Shown here in pieces: positions 44,859 to 55,777 of a DNA stretch of 64,000 bases. The stretch spans positions 19,406,001-19,470,000 of the forward strand of contig JBHGNT010000004.1 in NCBI GenBank assembly GCA_043228905.1, in the 5' to 3' direction. The stretch is from Azolla caroliniana. Lineage: Eukaryota; Polypodiophyta. The notes beneath the pieces are model-generated. The model was not told the origin of the DNA and searched no databases. It was given only the letters and a program-made list of their open reading frames with translations. Position numbers and translations under genes: made by a program. Position 1 is the first letter of the stretch; every line of letters begins with the position of its first letter.

Positions 44859-45405
44859 TGTGTACCCTCGACCCCTTGCAATGCCTAGGAACAGAGCCGG
44901 TTTAATTATAGCCACATATGAGGGTATACAGGTGGGCTGGTCAGTGCTGATCTCTGGCAGACTACACACGGCCATCGATTCGGTAAGAGGGAAGGATCGC
45001 AGGAAAATATGGTCAGCGATGGCGCAATGGCTCACACTATTAGCACCACCAGTGGAGCCCATCATGGCGAAGACGCGGGGAAGATCAATCGAAGGAACCT
45101 CCAAAACAGCTTCAAAACGGTAGCAGCTATTGGCCCTAAGGCAACCAAAGGGATGGAGGCCCACAATGAAAAAACGGCGAAAGAGCGGCCTAACCAGGCG
45201 GAGACGCAGGAGGCACACCGACATGTCCAATAAAGAGTACATTGTGCCAACCAGGTCAACAGGAGCCAGATCCCTTGGCAATGAAAATCAATCTTGGGAC
45301 TCAAGAGGAGGAAACGGCAGTGGAGCCCAACGAGCACCTCCAACGGCGCCAGAAGAAGATCACTGCACACCATGCAGGGGAGCAATCGGGTCCAGAGAAG
45401 GATAG
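44859..45405 (+). pseudogene. Extra coding region behind pol, part 2, with basic NLS-like stretch
   Basis: After the duplicated TGTGT, the frame broken at 33591 continues (44864 onward) as PRPLAMPRNRAGLIIATYEG and AMAQWLTLLAPPVEP. A TAG at 45121-45123 is followed in the same frame by a strongly basic stretch (MKKRRKSGLTRRRRRRH, 45166-45216) that could serve as a nuclear localisation or nucleic-acid-binding segment. The frame closes at 45403-45405. I know of no family with this layout; the continuity across element B shows that both parts were one gene. Confidence 0.7.
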
Positions 45406-45607
45406 GAAGTCGATACCCTGCACTAAGGGCCCAGAGCCAAGGGTGGAAGCGGGACCGGTTCCTACAGAACCGGTCACAGAATTCCCTGTGCAGCAAGCTA
45501 CGCGGATGGGTCAGGACATAACAAGACCCGTGATTCAGGAGCATGGTGATCCAGTTGTCTACACAATCGGCACACCAGGACCAACCAAAGCCGAAACGGC
45601 CAACTGA
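45242..45607 (+). pseudogene. Extra coding region, frame-shifted part
   Basis: A 121-codon frame, shifted by one relative to part 2 and overlapping it. It is rich in Glu, Pro and Gln (EPDPLAMKINLGTQEEETAV, PVTEFPVQQATRMGQD). The crossover point between frames is uncertain. The composition matches the Pro/Glu-rich start of the next frame. Confidence 0.5.
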
Positions 45608-46430
45608 GGCACAACCAGAGCCAGAACTGACAAGTGGTAACCAACCGGAGCCAGAGTTACCAACCAGACAAGATCAACCACTGGCATGCGCAGAAATCGG
45701 CCAACCCTCCGTGCAAACACAACAACAACGCACCAGCAGCCAATGGCTGTGGTGGATCGGTGAGCAAGTAGCCGGAGTGGTCCATTATATGGAGGCAGAA
45801 GAGAGAGCACAATTGGAGCGGTTGCTAGCCACAACCGGAGAACTAGAGAAGGCCCGGTCAAGGATCCGGAGCTTGGAACAAGAATTGGAAATAGCCAAGG
45901 AAGAATTGGCTAAGATGGTCATAACAGGACCCCAGGAACAAGAACCGGTGGCTCCGGTACATGTACAGAATAATGAAACACCGACAACTATTCAAAATCA
46001 TACGACCCCGGTGACGGAAACAATCCCGGATACAATCATTACAGCGCAAGCACAAGAGCTTGTTGTTCTCAAAGAATACCTGGCCGCACAGGAAGCATTA
46101 CGGGCCAGGGAAAGAGAATTAAAAATAGTTGTGGAGGAGGAACAACAGAAGACTGCCGACAACCTCCACCAAGCAGAAGAAAGCCTACGGAAGGGACACC
46201 AAGCCTATGACCGGCTTAAGGAAGAGAAAGAAAAATTGCTGCAAGAGAAGGATAAACTCCGAAGGATGGCAGAAACAGAGATAGAGAGGCTGAAAGAAGA
46301 GCTTCGGCAACAAAAGGATAGGGAAGACCGAGCTGAGAAGATGTTCGAGCGACCGGTAGCAGGAGAAGATGTTCGAGCTCCGGAACGAAGTGCAACGGGC
46401 AGAGACAGCACTAGCGGAAGATTTGGCTGA
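45543..46430 (+). pseudogene. Extra coding region, coiled-coil part
   Basis: An open 295-codon frame. It starts with a Pro/Glu/Gln-rich stretch, then a Trp-rich QWLWWIGEQVAGVVHYME block (residues about 61-78). Two long heptad-rich segments follow (ERAQLERLLATTGELEKARS to about residue 120, and LKEEKEKLLQEKDKLRRMAE around residues 220-260), typical of a coiled coil. No signal peptide. The frame shifts near 46370, where another frame continues in register with the next part. Confidence 0.7.
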
Positions 46431-47343
46431 GAAGGAAACCATACGAACTGAAGCGGCACAAGAACGCCTGGAACTCTAGATGCAACATCATACAGAAACG
46501 GACCGCGCCACCATGGTCTTACAAAGAGTGCAGAAAACTTATCAGAATCAACCGGTGCGCTACAAGGACCAGGAGGTGGTAATGGCGAACCTGATAAAAC
46601 AGTTGAAAGATGAACGGCAGGCCACTGAAGACAAATCAAAGATGGGGCTGGAGTGGATCCGATGCATTGTACAAGCATGGCAGAATCGAACGAAGCGATT
46701 GATTGAAGACAACTCAGTATTATGGTGGTCGAAATGGGCGAAGCATGTTGTCGAGCTACAGTTGCTGAGAGCGGACGTAGAAAACCGGCAAAAGGAAGTA
46801 GATGAGTTCTATAAGCTAGAAAAGGAAGACTTTGCTGCCGTGAAAGATGAATTGGCAGATGACTTCGTAGCGTTGGCTGATGAACAGATCGCAGTGGTCC
46901 GGCAATTAGTAGCACAACTGGACGATGATCGGTTGGATAACCAAATCCGGTTTGAAAGTTACGAAAAGGAGAGGCTACAGCAAGAGGCGACGAAAAGCGC
47001 GGCAACAATCAATCTCAGTGATGAGGAGCCATCGTTGGAGCAAAGGAAGGACAGAGACAAGGCTTGGACAAGCCAACCGGATTTAACTCAGGAGGACTAG
47101 CCAAGGGAGGAATATCCCCAAAAACCGCTAGCACCTAGAGCCGGACAATAGCTATCGAAGGAGCAACGCTTAGAAGAGCCGGAGACCGCGCAACAACAGG
47201 AGCAACAACAACAACCAACGGAGCAGAAGCCGGAACAACAACCACAGCCAACGAAGCAGCAACAGTAGTAGTCTGATCAGCTTTCCAAAGAACCCTTACA
47301 GCCCCTCGATCAGATCATTCTGGACATTTTCGATGAGGATTGA
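46376..47343 (+). pseudogene. Extra coding region, helical C-terminal part and Q-rich tail
   Basis: Continues in a new frame from about 46376, passes a TAG at 46477-46479 and is open from 46480 to 47100. It is helical and charged (VLQRVQKTYQNQPV, WSKWAKHVVELQLLRADVEN, LADDFVALADEQIAVVRQL). The same frame runs on through further TAGs to a Gln/Glu-rich tail and ends in TGA at 47341-47343, immediately before the LTR remnant. All the internal stops here are TAG, as expected from CAG codons that lost C to T in a Gln-rich protein. Confidence 0.65.
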
Positions 47344-47344
47344 A

Positions 47345-47596
47345 GGCCCGGTTACATTGTAAATCAGGATGGATAATTAATAAAGCCCCATTGTCTTATC
47401 TCTGTGTATTGATTACCGTTCTATGCTAATTACTTTCTATCTTATGCGTGTATTAAGATTCAATATATATTGCTTAAGTCTTCGATAAAGGTCTGATTAA
47501 TCATCGGTCTAACTCTATCTCACCGTAGCACCCTTTGGTGAAGTGTCTTCTGTAGACACGCTGTGTTAGGCTATTGTCCGACGCTTAGGAGTAACA
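47345..47596 (+). repeat. 3' LTR of outer element, R-U5 only
   Basis: 252 bp matching 21491-21742 in length and sequence, ending GGAGTAACA. The U3 half and polypurine tract are missing. Confidence 0.8.
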
Positions 47597-48556
47597 TGGA
47601 TTTCTAACCACTAAGACTTGACTTCCTATGTGGCATGAATAAATTCATGTCCACAATCTATATGACATATGAGGTCACACTACATAAAGCCATGGACAAA
47701 TTCATGTGCACATTCTTCATGAAATAGGAGCCAAGATTCCATTTGTTTCAATATTGTGGAATGTGGAAAATGAAAACCAATGGCATGCCAACTTCATACC
47801 CTACCAAATTCAAAATGTAACAGTTTTCACACGTAAATGTACACTAAATTTCGGAGTTATTAATGGGATGAACACGGAAGTCTCGACTGCGACGACCTCG
47901 AAATTAATTATTATGGTTATTTACATTGTGGCGTGAATAAATATATGTACACAATCTATATGATAGTTGAGGCAAGTCTCACTAAAGCCATGGATAAATT
48001 CATGTTCACATTCTATATTGTGTAATGAGAAAAATGAAAACCAATGATATGCCAACTTCATACCCTACCGAATTCAAAATCTAACAGTTTTCACACGTGA
48101 ATGTGCACTGAATTTCGGGGTCGCTAAATGGATGTACGCACAAGTCTCGACTGGGATGATCTCGAAATTTAACCATTGAGTCGATTTTTTTGCTGAAATT
48201 AACTATTATGGTTATTTGCTTTTGCAAAAAATAATCCATGTACAAATTCGATACGTAATATGTGTCAAGGCCCTCCGCTACCATTATATAATGTCAAGCT
48301 CATTGTTTGTCAAGCTTAGGTTTCCATGACCATAACGTGGACTTCTAAGCACTAAAATACAACCAGACACTAGTCTTAAATTGAAAAAAATCGTGGCTGG
48401 GATGAACATTTGATAGGAACTTTTATTGGGGACAAGTGGTTGTAGTTTTTTGCTCAAATTAAATTGTTACGCTCCTCGGTATTTCCAACCAACTGCCTAT
48501 CTCAAATCTATTGGGATTGCAAGCATCTTTATAACTTGATATAGACTCAATTTTGG

Positions 48557-48628
48557 TGTGGTTGCTGGTATTCGAGCCCAAGTCTCAACGGTCGCAACGT
48601 GGAATTCTAACTACTAAATTACAACGAC
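48557..48628 (-). pseudogene. tRNA-His-like, copy 11, anticodon triplet changed
   Basis: The loop reads TTGCGAC, so GCG stands at the anticodon. The anticodon stem (CCACG/CGTTG) has one mismatch and the T-stem and acceptor one each. Confidence 0.6.
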
Positions 48629-49403
48629 CGAGTTTCCATGTTGCATGCATAAATTCATAGCTACGCTATATAACATATTAGGCAAGTTTCCATAAAGGCA
48701 TCATAAGTCTGGAACTCTAATAAGTAAGACTTGATTTCCTATACGGCATGAACAAATTCATGTACACAATCTATATGACATATGAGGCAACTTTGCATAA
48801 AGCCAGGGACAAATTCATGTGCACATTCTATATGAAATAGGAGCCAACATTGGACTGATGACAATATTCTGCAATGTGGAAAATGAAAACTAATGATATG
48901 CCAATTTCATACGACTGCTGAATTTAAAATCTAACAGCTTTCTTACGTGAATGTACACTGAATTTTGGGGTCGTTAATGGGATGTACGCGGAAGTTTGGA
49001 CAACAACGACCTCGAAATTTAACCACGGTGTCGATTTTTTTGCTCAAATTAATTATTCTTGTTATTTACATTTGGAAACAATAATCCATGAACACATTTG
49101 ATACGTAATATGCGTTAAGGCCCTCCACTAGCATTCTATAATGTCAAGCTCATTGTTTGTCGAGCTTAGGTCTCCATCACCATAACGTGGACTTCTAACC
49201 ACTAATCTACAACCACAAAATGCTTTTAAACCCTAAACAATGTTGGTTGGGGTGAACATTTGGTAAGAACCTTTGTTGGGGATGATTGGTCGTATCTTTT
49301 TGCTCAAATTAAATTGTTACACTCGGTATTTCCAACCAACTTCATATCTCAAATCCATTGGGATTCAAAGCATATTTACAAGTTGATATAGACTCAGTTT
49401 TGG

Positions 49404-49475
49404 TGTGGTTGCTGGGATTCGAGCCCAGGTCTCCACGGCCACAACGTGGAATTCTAACCACTAAACTACAACCAC
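49404..49475 (-). tRNA. tRNA-His(GUG), copy 12, intact
   Basis: Identical to copy 5 at 10591-10662, including the encoded CCA. The surrounding 205 bp (49302-49506) differ from 10489-10693 at one base. Confidence 0.85.
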
Positions 49476-49852
49476 CGAGTTTGTGTTACCAAATTGGAAC
49501 TAACTCACCATTAAGTAATGACTTCCCATGTTGCATGCATAAATTCATGGCTACATTCTATATAACATATTAGGCAAGTTTACATAAAGGTGTCCATAAC
49601 TGTGGAATTCTAATCACTAAGACTTGCCTTCCTATGTGGCGTGAATATATTGATGTACACAATCTATATGACATATGACGCAAGTCTCGATAAAGCCATG
49701 AACATTTGATAGAAACTTTTGTTGGGGACGGGTGGTTGTAGTTTTTTGCTGAAATTAAATTATTATGCTTCTCAATATTTGCAACCAACTTCCTATCTCA
49801 AATCCATTGGGATTCGAAGCATCTTTACAAGTTGATATAGACTCAGTTTTGG

Positions 49853-49924
49853 TGTGGTTGCTTGGATTCGAGCCCAGGTCTCCACGGCCACAACGTGGAA
49901 TTCTAGCCACTAAACTACAACTAC
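49853..49924 (-). tRNA. tRNA-His(GUG)-like, copy 13
   Basis: Anticodon arm intact. One change in the acceptor (CAACTAC on the plus strand), one in the D arm and one in the T-stem. CCA is encoded. Confidence 0.65.
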
Positions 49925-50040
49925 CGAGTTTGTGTTGCCAAATTGGAACTAACTCTTCACAACCGCATCATGGAGTTGTAACCACGAAGTATTGACTTTC
50001 CATGTTGCATGCAGAAATGCATAGCTACACTCTATAGAAC

Positions 50041-50729
50041 ATCTTCACATCTTCACGTCTAACTACTCTGCCTCGAGGTCTATGCTTGCCGTTATGCTCA
50101 ATACCGTCCGGATGGAAGTCATCTTTACTACCGGGGCAAATATCTTGTCGAAGTCTACGCCCTTCTTCTACTGGAACCTTTTCACCACGATCGTGGCTTT
50201 GTATCTTGGGGGGTTCCCAACATCTCTCGATTTTAGCTTGTACACCCACTTGTTTCGGAGTGTCCTCTTTCCTTTTGGGAACTCCACCAATTCATACGTG
50301 TGGTTCTAATGCATGGAATCCATCTCGTCCTGCTTGACACTCGACCACTTGCGGTTGTGGGTGTCTCTCTTAGTTTCTTCGAACCTTTCCGGCTCCCCCT
50401 GATCGGTTAGCAGTACATCCTCTGGATCCAGAAACCATTGTCTCTCTGAGAGGATATCTGCGTCTTTGGTTTTCGGCAACTGGCTCCTCTGTTTGTTCTT
50501 CATCCGAATCTGATTCAGGTTCTTGGCTAGTTCTGGTTCCTACTTCCTCTCCTTCTCCTGCCGGTTCGGTGTCCTCTCCGTAAACGGCCGGTTCTTCGAG
50601 TGTTAACCGGCTCTTTGTCGGTTGGGTTTGCATCTCATCGAACCGATCGTTACCGGTCAACTCGGAGTTCATTATCTTCTTCTCCGACACCTAGTCGGGA
50701 AGGGTCTTGTTCTCCATGAAGATAATATT
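50041..50729 (-). pseudogene. Copia integrase C-terminus to start of RT
   Basis: A frame at 50370-50690 encodes the acidic linker (EDTEPAGEGEEVGTRTSQEP, then RRRYPLRE) that sits between integrase and RT in copia elements. Beyond it, in another frame, lie the first RT motifs (FDKIFAPVVKMTSIRTVLSI) up to a LDVK end at the truncation point. Confidence 0.75.
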
Positions 50730-51107
50730 TCAACTCCGGAACACCTTCTTGTCGACGGGGTCCCACACTCGGTAACCGAACTCATCATCGCCGTATTCGA
50801 GGAGTATGCAAGGCCCAGACTTTGGATCCAAAATTTCTCTCTGGTCCTTTGCCACATGCACGTTAGTGAGACACTCGAACACCTTTAGATGCCGGTAAGA
50901 CACTTCCTTACCAGTCAATAGTCTCTGTGGCGTGTCTCCGTCCAAGGGTACTGAGGGTGATCTTTTTATCACGTACGTTGTTTTCGTAAGCGCATCAACC
51001 CAAAACATCTTGGGTAACTTGGCATGTGCTAGCATACTCCGGACCATCTCCATTATGGTCTGGTTCATCCTCTCGGCCAACCGGTTTAGTTCCGACGTTG
51101 TCGTGCC
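50730..51107 (-). pseudogene. Copia integrase, C-terminal half of core
   Basis: A 116-codon frame that starts with LAERMNQTIMEMVRSML, holding the catalytic Glu, then FWVDALTKTTYVIKRSPS, and the copia-typical VFECLTNVHVAKDQR and YRVWDPVDKKVF motifs. The upstream half lies beyond the insertion. Confidence 0.85.
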
Positions 51108-51960
51108 TTACGGCTCCGGATCGTTGCGTGAGTCGGGTGGGAACCGCTGGGGTTATGGACTAGGAGGAAAGAAAATTCTAAGGAAATTAAGAGTATGAAA
51201 TATATTGTCAGAAAGAAAGATATGAAAAACTCGTGAATCCCACGAGTATAGTGTATTAGTGAGTAATCAAATTAAGAGAGAAAATAGTTAGCAAATTCGT
51301 GAATCCCACGATTATATTATATTAATCAACCCTTGTAAAATAATCAACAACCTCTATACATCTTTCTCTCTTCCTTATATAGTGTTGGAAGAGTCTAAGT
51401 TTATCACATGCAAGCATCATGCTTTTCCTATCTTTAGTTTTCATGCACACTGCATGTGCATGATTAGCTTTCTATCTCATCTTTTCTTTTAACTCTAGTG
51501 TCTATGCATGAATAACTTTTTGTACTATGCATGTCTAGAAATTTTACATGGGATAAAGTTTAGTATAACTTTAAAATTTATAATACGCTAGTATAATGAT
51601 AAGGCTTAACATTATTAACATGGAGGTACAAGGTTCAAATCTTGCCCTATGCATGTAATATATATATTTTTATACTTTCTTCTATTTACAAATATGTCTC
51701 TTCATCCGGTGAGAAACCTTCACCGGCCTTCTTCATCCGGCTCTTTCTGGTTCTGCTTCATTCGGTGCTTGCTAGTTTTCTTTGTCCGGTTCTTACCGTT
51801 ACCTCTTTACCGATCTCTTCATCCGTTTCTCACCGACTCTCACCGGCCTTCTTCATCCGGCTCTTGCTGGGTCTCCTTACCGGTTTTGGTCCTTACCGGT
51901 TCTCAACGGGTACTCCATGTCCTATCCGGAGAGACCAAAATGTAATTTTTCACGTAGTGT
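51108..51960. mobile_element. Insertion in copia integrase (LTR-like, unclassified)
   Basis: About 850 bp separate the two integrase halves. The right part resembles a copia LTR (CCTTCTTCATCCGG and GTCCTATCCGGAGAGACC), the left part is AT-rich. A tRNA-like stretch with AAGGTTCAAATCTTGCC lies at about 51590-51645. The flanks show GACGTTGTCGT on the left and the reverse complement ACGACAACGTC on the right, and no direct target duplication is obvious. Confidence 0.6.
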
Positions 51961-53116
51961 GCGAATTACACTACGACAACGTCTTCGACACGGTACATTC
52001 GAGCTGGATTCCCTTTGAGCGGCAGTACTCCTCGAACTGCCCCCGATATTGTCCTCTGTTATTTGCTCGAACCGCCTTCAGCTTCCGGCCTATTTCTCTT
52101 TCCACTCTTGCGTGGAGCTCCTTGAAGACGGATAACACCTGATCCTTCGTCTGCAACGGTGTGGCCCACAACTTCCGGCTATGGTCGTCTATGAACATCA
52201 CGAAGTATTGCGATCCAGCATGTGACTTCGTGTCCACTTGACACACATCGATATGCACCAGCTCTAGTGGTGCATTTTGTCTCATCGGTAGCCTTGAGCG
52301 AAGGGAGGTCCGATTTTGCTTACCAGCTAGGCAGTCTGTGCACTTCTCAAGATGCACGTCTTTCACCAGAATGAGGTTGTCATCGGCCAGCCTCTTCATC
52401 CCCTTCTCGCTCATGTGACACAGTCTCTTGTGCCACACCTCACCGGTAGTGTCACATGCGATGTTCACTTCTTCCCGGCATAACCGGGCATTCATTAGGT
52501 ACATAGCGTTCACTTTTTGGGCTCGAGCGACTATTAGGTTCCCTTTGCTAAACTTCATGACTCCGTTCCAGATGCTACTCGTGTAGCCTTCATTGTCTAG
52601 CTGACCGGCTGATATTAGGTTCAGTCGAACCTCTGGAACGTGTCGGACATCCTTCAGCAGTAGCTTGCATCCAGTTGGTGTTGTCAACCACATGTCTCCT
52701 ATGCCGACAATTCGGCATGTACCTTCATTCTCCATCCGGACACAACTGCGCTCACCGACTGTGTAGGATGAGAAGCATTTCCGGTCCCGGCTCAAGTGGA
52801 ACGACACTCCGGAATCGACAACCCACGTTGTCTTGTCGCCGACAAGGTACAACTCACTATCTTCAGTGATGAGCATCAACTCTTCTTCACTTGTTGCGAA
52901 TGACGTCGTTCCCTTCCGGTCTTTACCGTTCCGTTTCGGTGACCGCTTCGAATCGGTATTGTCGATTTCCTTGTCTTTCTGGAAATGCCGACAGTTCTTT
53001 TGGAAATGCCCCGGCTTGCCGCAATAGAAGCAAGTGGGCCTCCCCCTCGACTTGACTCTTTCTAGGGATAGTTGTTTTCCTTCCGGCCCGGCGTTGCCCA
53101 AAGTGACAACTAACAT
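51961..53116 (-). pseudogene. Copia gag zinc knuckle, protease and integrase N-terminal half
   Basis: A 381-codon frame. The zinc knuckle CFYCGKPGHFQKNCRHF is at residues about 34-50. Protease: TTWVVDSGVSFHLSRD with catalytic DSG. The GAG-pre-integrase domain follows (VWHKRLCHMSEKGMKRL, CTDCLAGKQNR). The integrase core starts with LVHIDVCQVD and FVMFIDDHSRKLW. The second catalytic Asp is lost: the usual SDNG-type block reads ANNRG. The frame ends where the insertion begins. Confidence 0.88.
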
Positions 53117-53601
53117 CTCCTAGCTATTCGGGAGGGAACCAAGCAGGAGTAATGCTAGTACCTCATCGGCGAGAGGTACTTCCAACGATGTTGCCTAGTG
53201 TATCAGCCCCTAGAAGGCATTCATGTGGTCCGCCATATTGGAGCCATCTTGGTATCAGAGTCTTACTAGCTTCCGGAATACCGAAACCCGATTAACAACA
53301 TTTTTGTTCTGAAACGTTAAATGCCGATCTTCCCTCAGAGCTCATGAACCTTGCTCTCTTCATTGAAGTTGTTGTACAGGCTCATGTCGATGAACCACCG
53401 TCTGTACGTCGTTGTCTTCATGTGCATCACCTCCCATATCATGGCATCGATGTTGTCCGGTCTCTTGTCCCCAAACTGAACTGGCAACCAAAGATCTTTA
53501 ACCACGAGCATGTCCCTCATCTTCGACTTCCACATTGAGTAGTTGGAGCCGGTGAGCTTGAACATGCCGCCAAATGAATCTTCCATTTTCTATGTCGTTT
53601 T
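53117..53601 (-). pseudogene. Copia gag N-terminal region
   Basis: An 83-codon frame (53335-53586) begins MEDSFGGMFKLTGSNYSMWK, the typical copia gag start, with RRWFIDMSLYNNFNEESKVHEL at its end. The stretch between 53117 and 53334 continues gag but is out of frame. The start codon lies 16 bases from the primer site. Confidence 0.8.
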
Positions 53602-53613
53602 GCTCTGATACCA
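53602..53613 (-). other. Copia primer binding site (initiator tRNA-Met)
   Basis: The minus strand reads TGGTATCAGAGC, the standard plant copia primer site, three bases from the LTR. Confidence 0.92.
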
Positions 53614-53616
53614 GAT

Positions 53617-54480
53617 TGTAGAGAATATGCGGAATAATGCTCGGCCATAACCGAGTCTTCAACTACAATTTCGTTGAGAATTACAATCACAAAAATGGGA
53701 ATGTAGATATAGATACACGTATACACAAATAATATGAGAGAGGGTACACAATATGTTTACGTGGAAAACCCTAAATGGGAAAAACCAGGTGAGTTCACAA
53801 AGTCCAACTATCACTATGCAAGGAGAATACAATAGAGGAACACAGAGGCAACAACCTCTTGCTCTCAATCTTTGCCTGACGGCAGTTACACCAGAGACAC
53901 ACTATGTATCGTGCTCTCTCTCTCTCTCTCTCTGTTACGCTCTGTACAGTAGTTACACCAATAATTCTAAAAAACATCATCATACCCTGTTTGCCCTAGG
54001 TCATACTTATACTAATATGACTTTTGGGCTATTTACAAATGTAGCCACAATGGGCTAACATAGACATATTTACATATATGTCCCTTCATCCGGTGAGAGG
54101 TTCTCACCAGGCCCACGTCATCCGGTTTTCACCGGGTCTTCATTGTCGGGTACTCCTCATCTGGTTCTCACCGGGTATTCCTTACCGGGTACTCATCATC
54201 CGGTTCTCACAGGGTCTTCCATTGCCGGGTACTCATATCCCATCCGGAGGGACCAAAATCCTAAAACTTAAAGTGATTGCCCTAAGTCATATTTATAGTA
54301 ATATGAACTTAGGGCTATTTACAACTATAGCGACAATGGGCTTACTCCAGACATATTTACAAATCTGTCTTCTCTTCCGGTTCTCACCGGGTCTCCTCTG
54401 ATTTCCAAATCTCTTCCAGTTCTCATCGGGTACTCTTTATTCATTACTGGATCCCATCCGGAGAGACCGATTTCCCAACA
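53617..54480 (-). repeat. 5' LTR of copia element
   Basis: 864 bp, TGTAGAGAATATG to GATTTCCCAACA on the plus strand. It has a CT run (53916-53935) and CCGGTTCTCACCGGGT-type minisatellite repeats (54085-54240 and 54370-54440). A partial copy is at 57021-57533. Confidence 0.88.
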
Positions 54481-54802
54481 TCAATGTACACATTCGATAC
54501 GTAATATGCGTCAAGGCCCTTTGATTAGAATGTATAATGTCAAGTTCATTGTTTCTCAAGCATAGGTCTACATAACCAGAACGTGGACTTCTAACCACTA
54601 AAGTACAACCACAAAATGGTCTTAAATTGAAAACAATCTTGGTTGCGACGAACATTTGATAGGAACCTTTGTTGGGGATGGTTGGTCATAGTTCTTTGCA
54701 TAAATTAAACTGTCATGCTCCTCGGTATTTGCAACCACCTTCCTATCTCAAATCCATCGGGATTCGAAGCACCTTTACAGGTTGATATAAACTTAGTTTT
54801 GG

Positions 54803-54874
54803 TGTGGTTGTTGGGATTTGAGCCCAGGTCTCCACGGCCACAACGTGGAATTCTAACCACTAAACTACAACCAC
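54803..54874 (-). tRNA. tRNA-His(GUG)-like, copy 14
   Basis: Acceptor and anticodon arms intact, CCA encoded. The T arm has CTCAAAT in the loop and one stem mismatch. Confidence 0.65.
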
Positions 54875-55581
54875 CGAGTTTGTGTTGCTAAATTGGAACT
54901 ATCTATTCACAACCGCAACATGGAGCTGTAACCACTAAGTACTGACTTTCCATGTTGCATGCATAAATTCATAGCTACACTCTATATAACATATTAGGCA
55001 AGTCTCTTAAAGGCATCCAGAAATATGGAGTTCTAATCACTAAGAGTTCACTTCCTATGTGGCAAGAATAAATTAATGTGTAGAATCTATATGACATATG
55101 AGGCAAGTTTTGATAAAGCCATGGACAAATTCATGTGCACATTCTATATGAAATAGGAGCCAAGATTGCACTATTGACAATATTGTGCAATGTGGAAAAT
55201 GAAAACCAATCTCGAATTTTAACCACGAAGTCAAATTTTTTGCTCAAATGAATTATTATGGTTTTTATTTGCAAACATAAATCAATGCGTCAAGGCCCTC
55301 CGATAACAATGTCTAATGTCAAGCTCATTGTTTTTCAAGCTTAGGTCTACATGACCAGAAAGTGGACTTCTAACCACTAAAGTACAACCAAAAAATGGTC
55401 TTAAATTGAAAACAATCTTGGTTGGGACGAACATTTGATAGGAACCATTGTTGTGGATGGTTGGTCGTAGTTCTTTGCTCAAATTAAAGTGTTATGCTCC
55501 TCGGTATTTGTAACCAACTTCCTATCTCAAAACCATCGGGATTCGAAGCACCTTTATAGGTTGATATAAACTTAGTTTTGG

Positions 55582-55653
55582 TGTGGTTGCTGGGATTCGA
55601 GCCCAGGTCTCCACGGACACAACGTGGAATTCTAACCACTAAACTACAACCAC
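55582..55653 (-). tRNA. tRNA-His(GUG)-like, copy 15
   Basis: All stems intact; a single change in the anticodon loop 3' of GTG (TTGTGTC). CCA encoded. Confidence 0.75.
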
Positions 55654-55777
55654 CGAGTTTGTGTTGCCAAATTGGAACTAACTCTTTACACCCGCAACAT
55701 GGAGTTGTTACCACTATGTACCGACTTTCAATATTTCATGCATAAATTCATAGATATACTCTATATAACATATTCGG

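Larger units (their letters stand above)
15260..47596 (+). mobile_element. Outer Ty3 element without chromodomain, host of a 32-kb nest
   Basis: The satellite array stops at 15259 and resumes in phase at 47597, flanked by TGGAA (15255-15259) and TGGAT (47597-47601), a 4/5 target-site duplication. Everything between therefore arrived as, or inside, one plus-strand LTR retrotransposon. Its own parts are the split 5' LTR (15260-15446 and 21478-21742), gag-pol (21798-27527), an extra coding region behind pol (33108-33591 and 44864-47343) and the R-U5 part of its 3' LTR (47345-47596). The lack of a chromodomain and the extra region behind pol resemble the non-chromovirus (OTA-type, Athila-like) Ty3 clades. 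Clade placement needs an RT tree. Confidence 0.8.
47597..50040. repeat. Tandem tRNA-His satellite array, second block
   Basis: It resumes in phase with 15259 (GGCATCCATA... then CACTAAGACTTGACTTCC). Three tRNA-His-like genes lie in it. It ends inside a unit at the truncated copia element. Confidence 0.88.
50041..54480 (-). mobile_element. Ty1/copia element, minus strand, truncated in RT
   Basis: In minus-strand order: 5' LTR (53617-54480), primer site for initiator tRNA-Met (53602-53613), gag, zinc knuckle, protease, integrase, and the first residues of RT (YAPVV-like EVDFDKIFAPVV block near 50130-50160). It stops at 50041 against a satellite unit; RT, RNase H and the 3' LTR are missing. An insertion at about 51108-51960 splits the integrase. 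Confidence 0.88.

Noticed and set aside
33108-47343. Envelope-like protein
   Set aside because: No signal peptide, membrane span or cleavage motif is visible in the readable parts; coiled coils alone are not enough.
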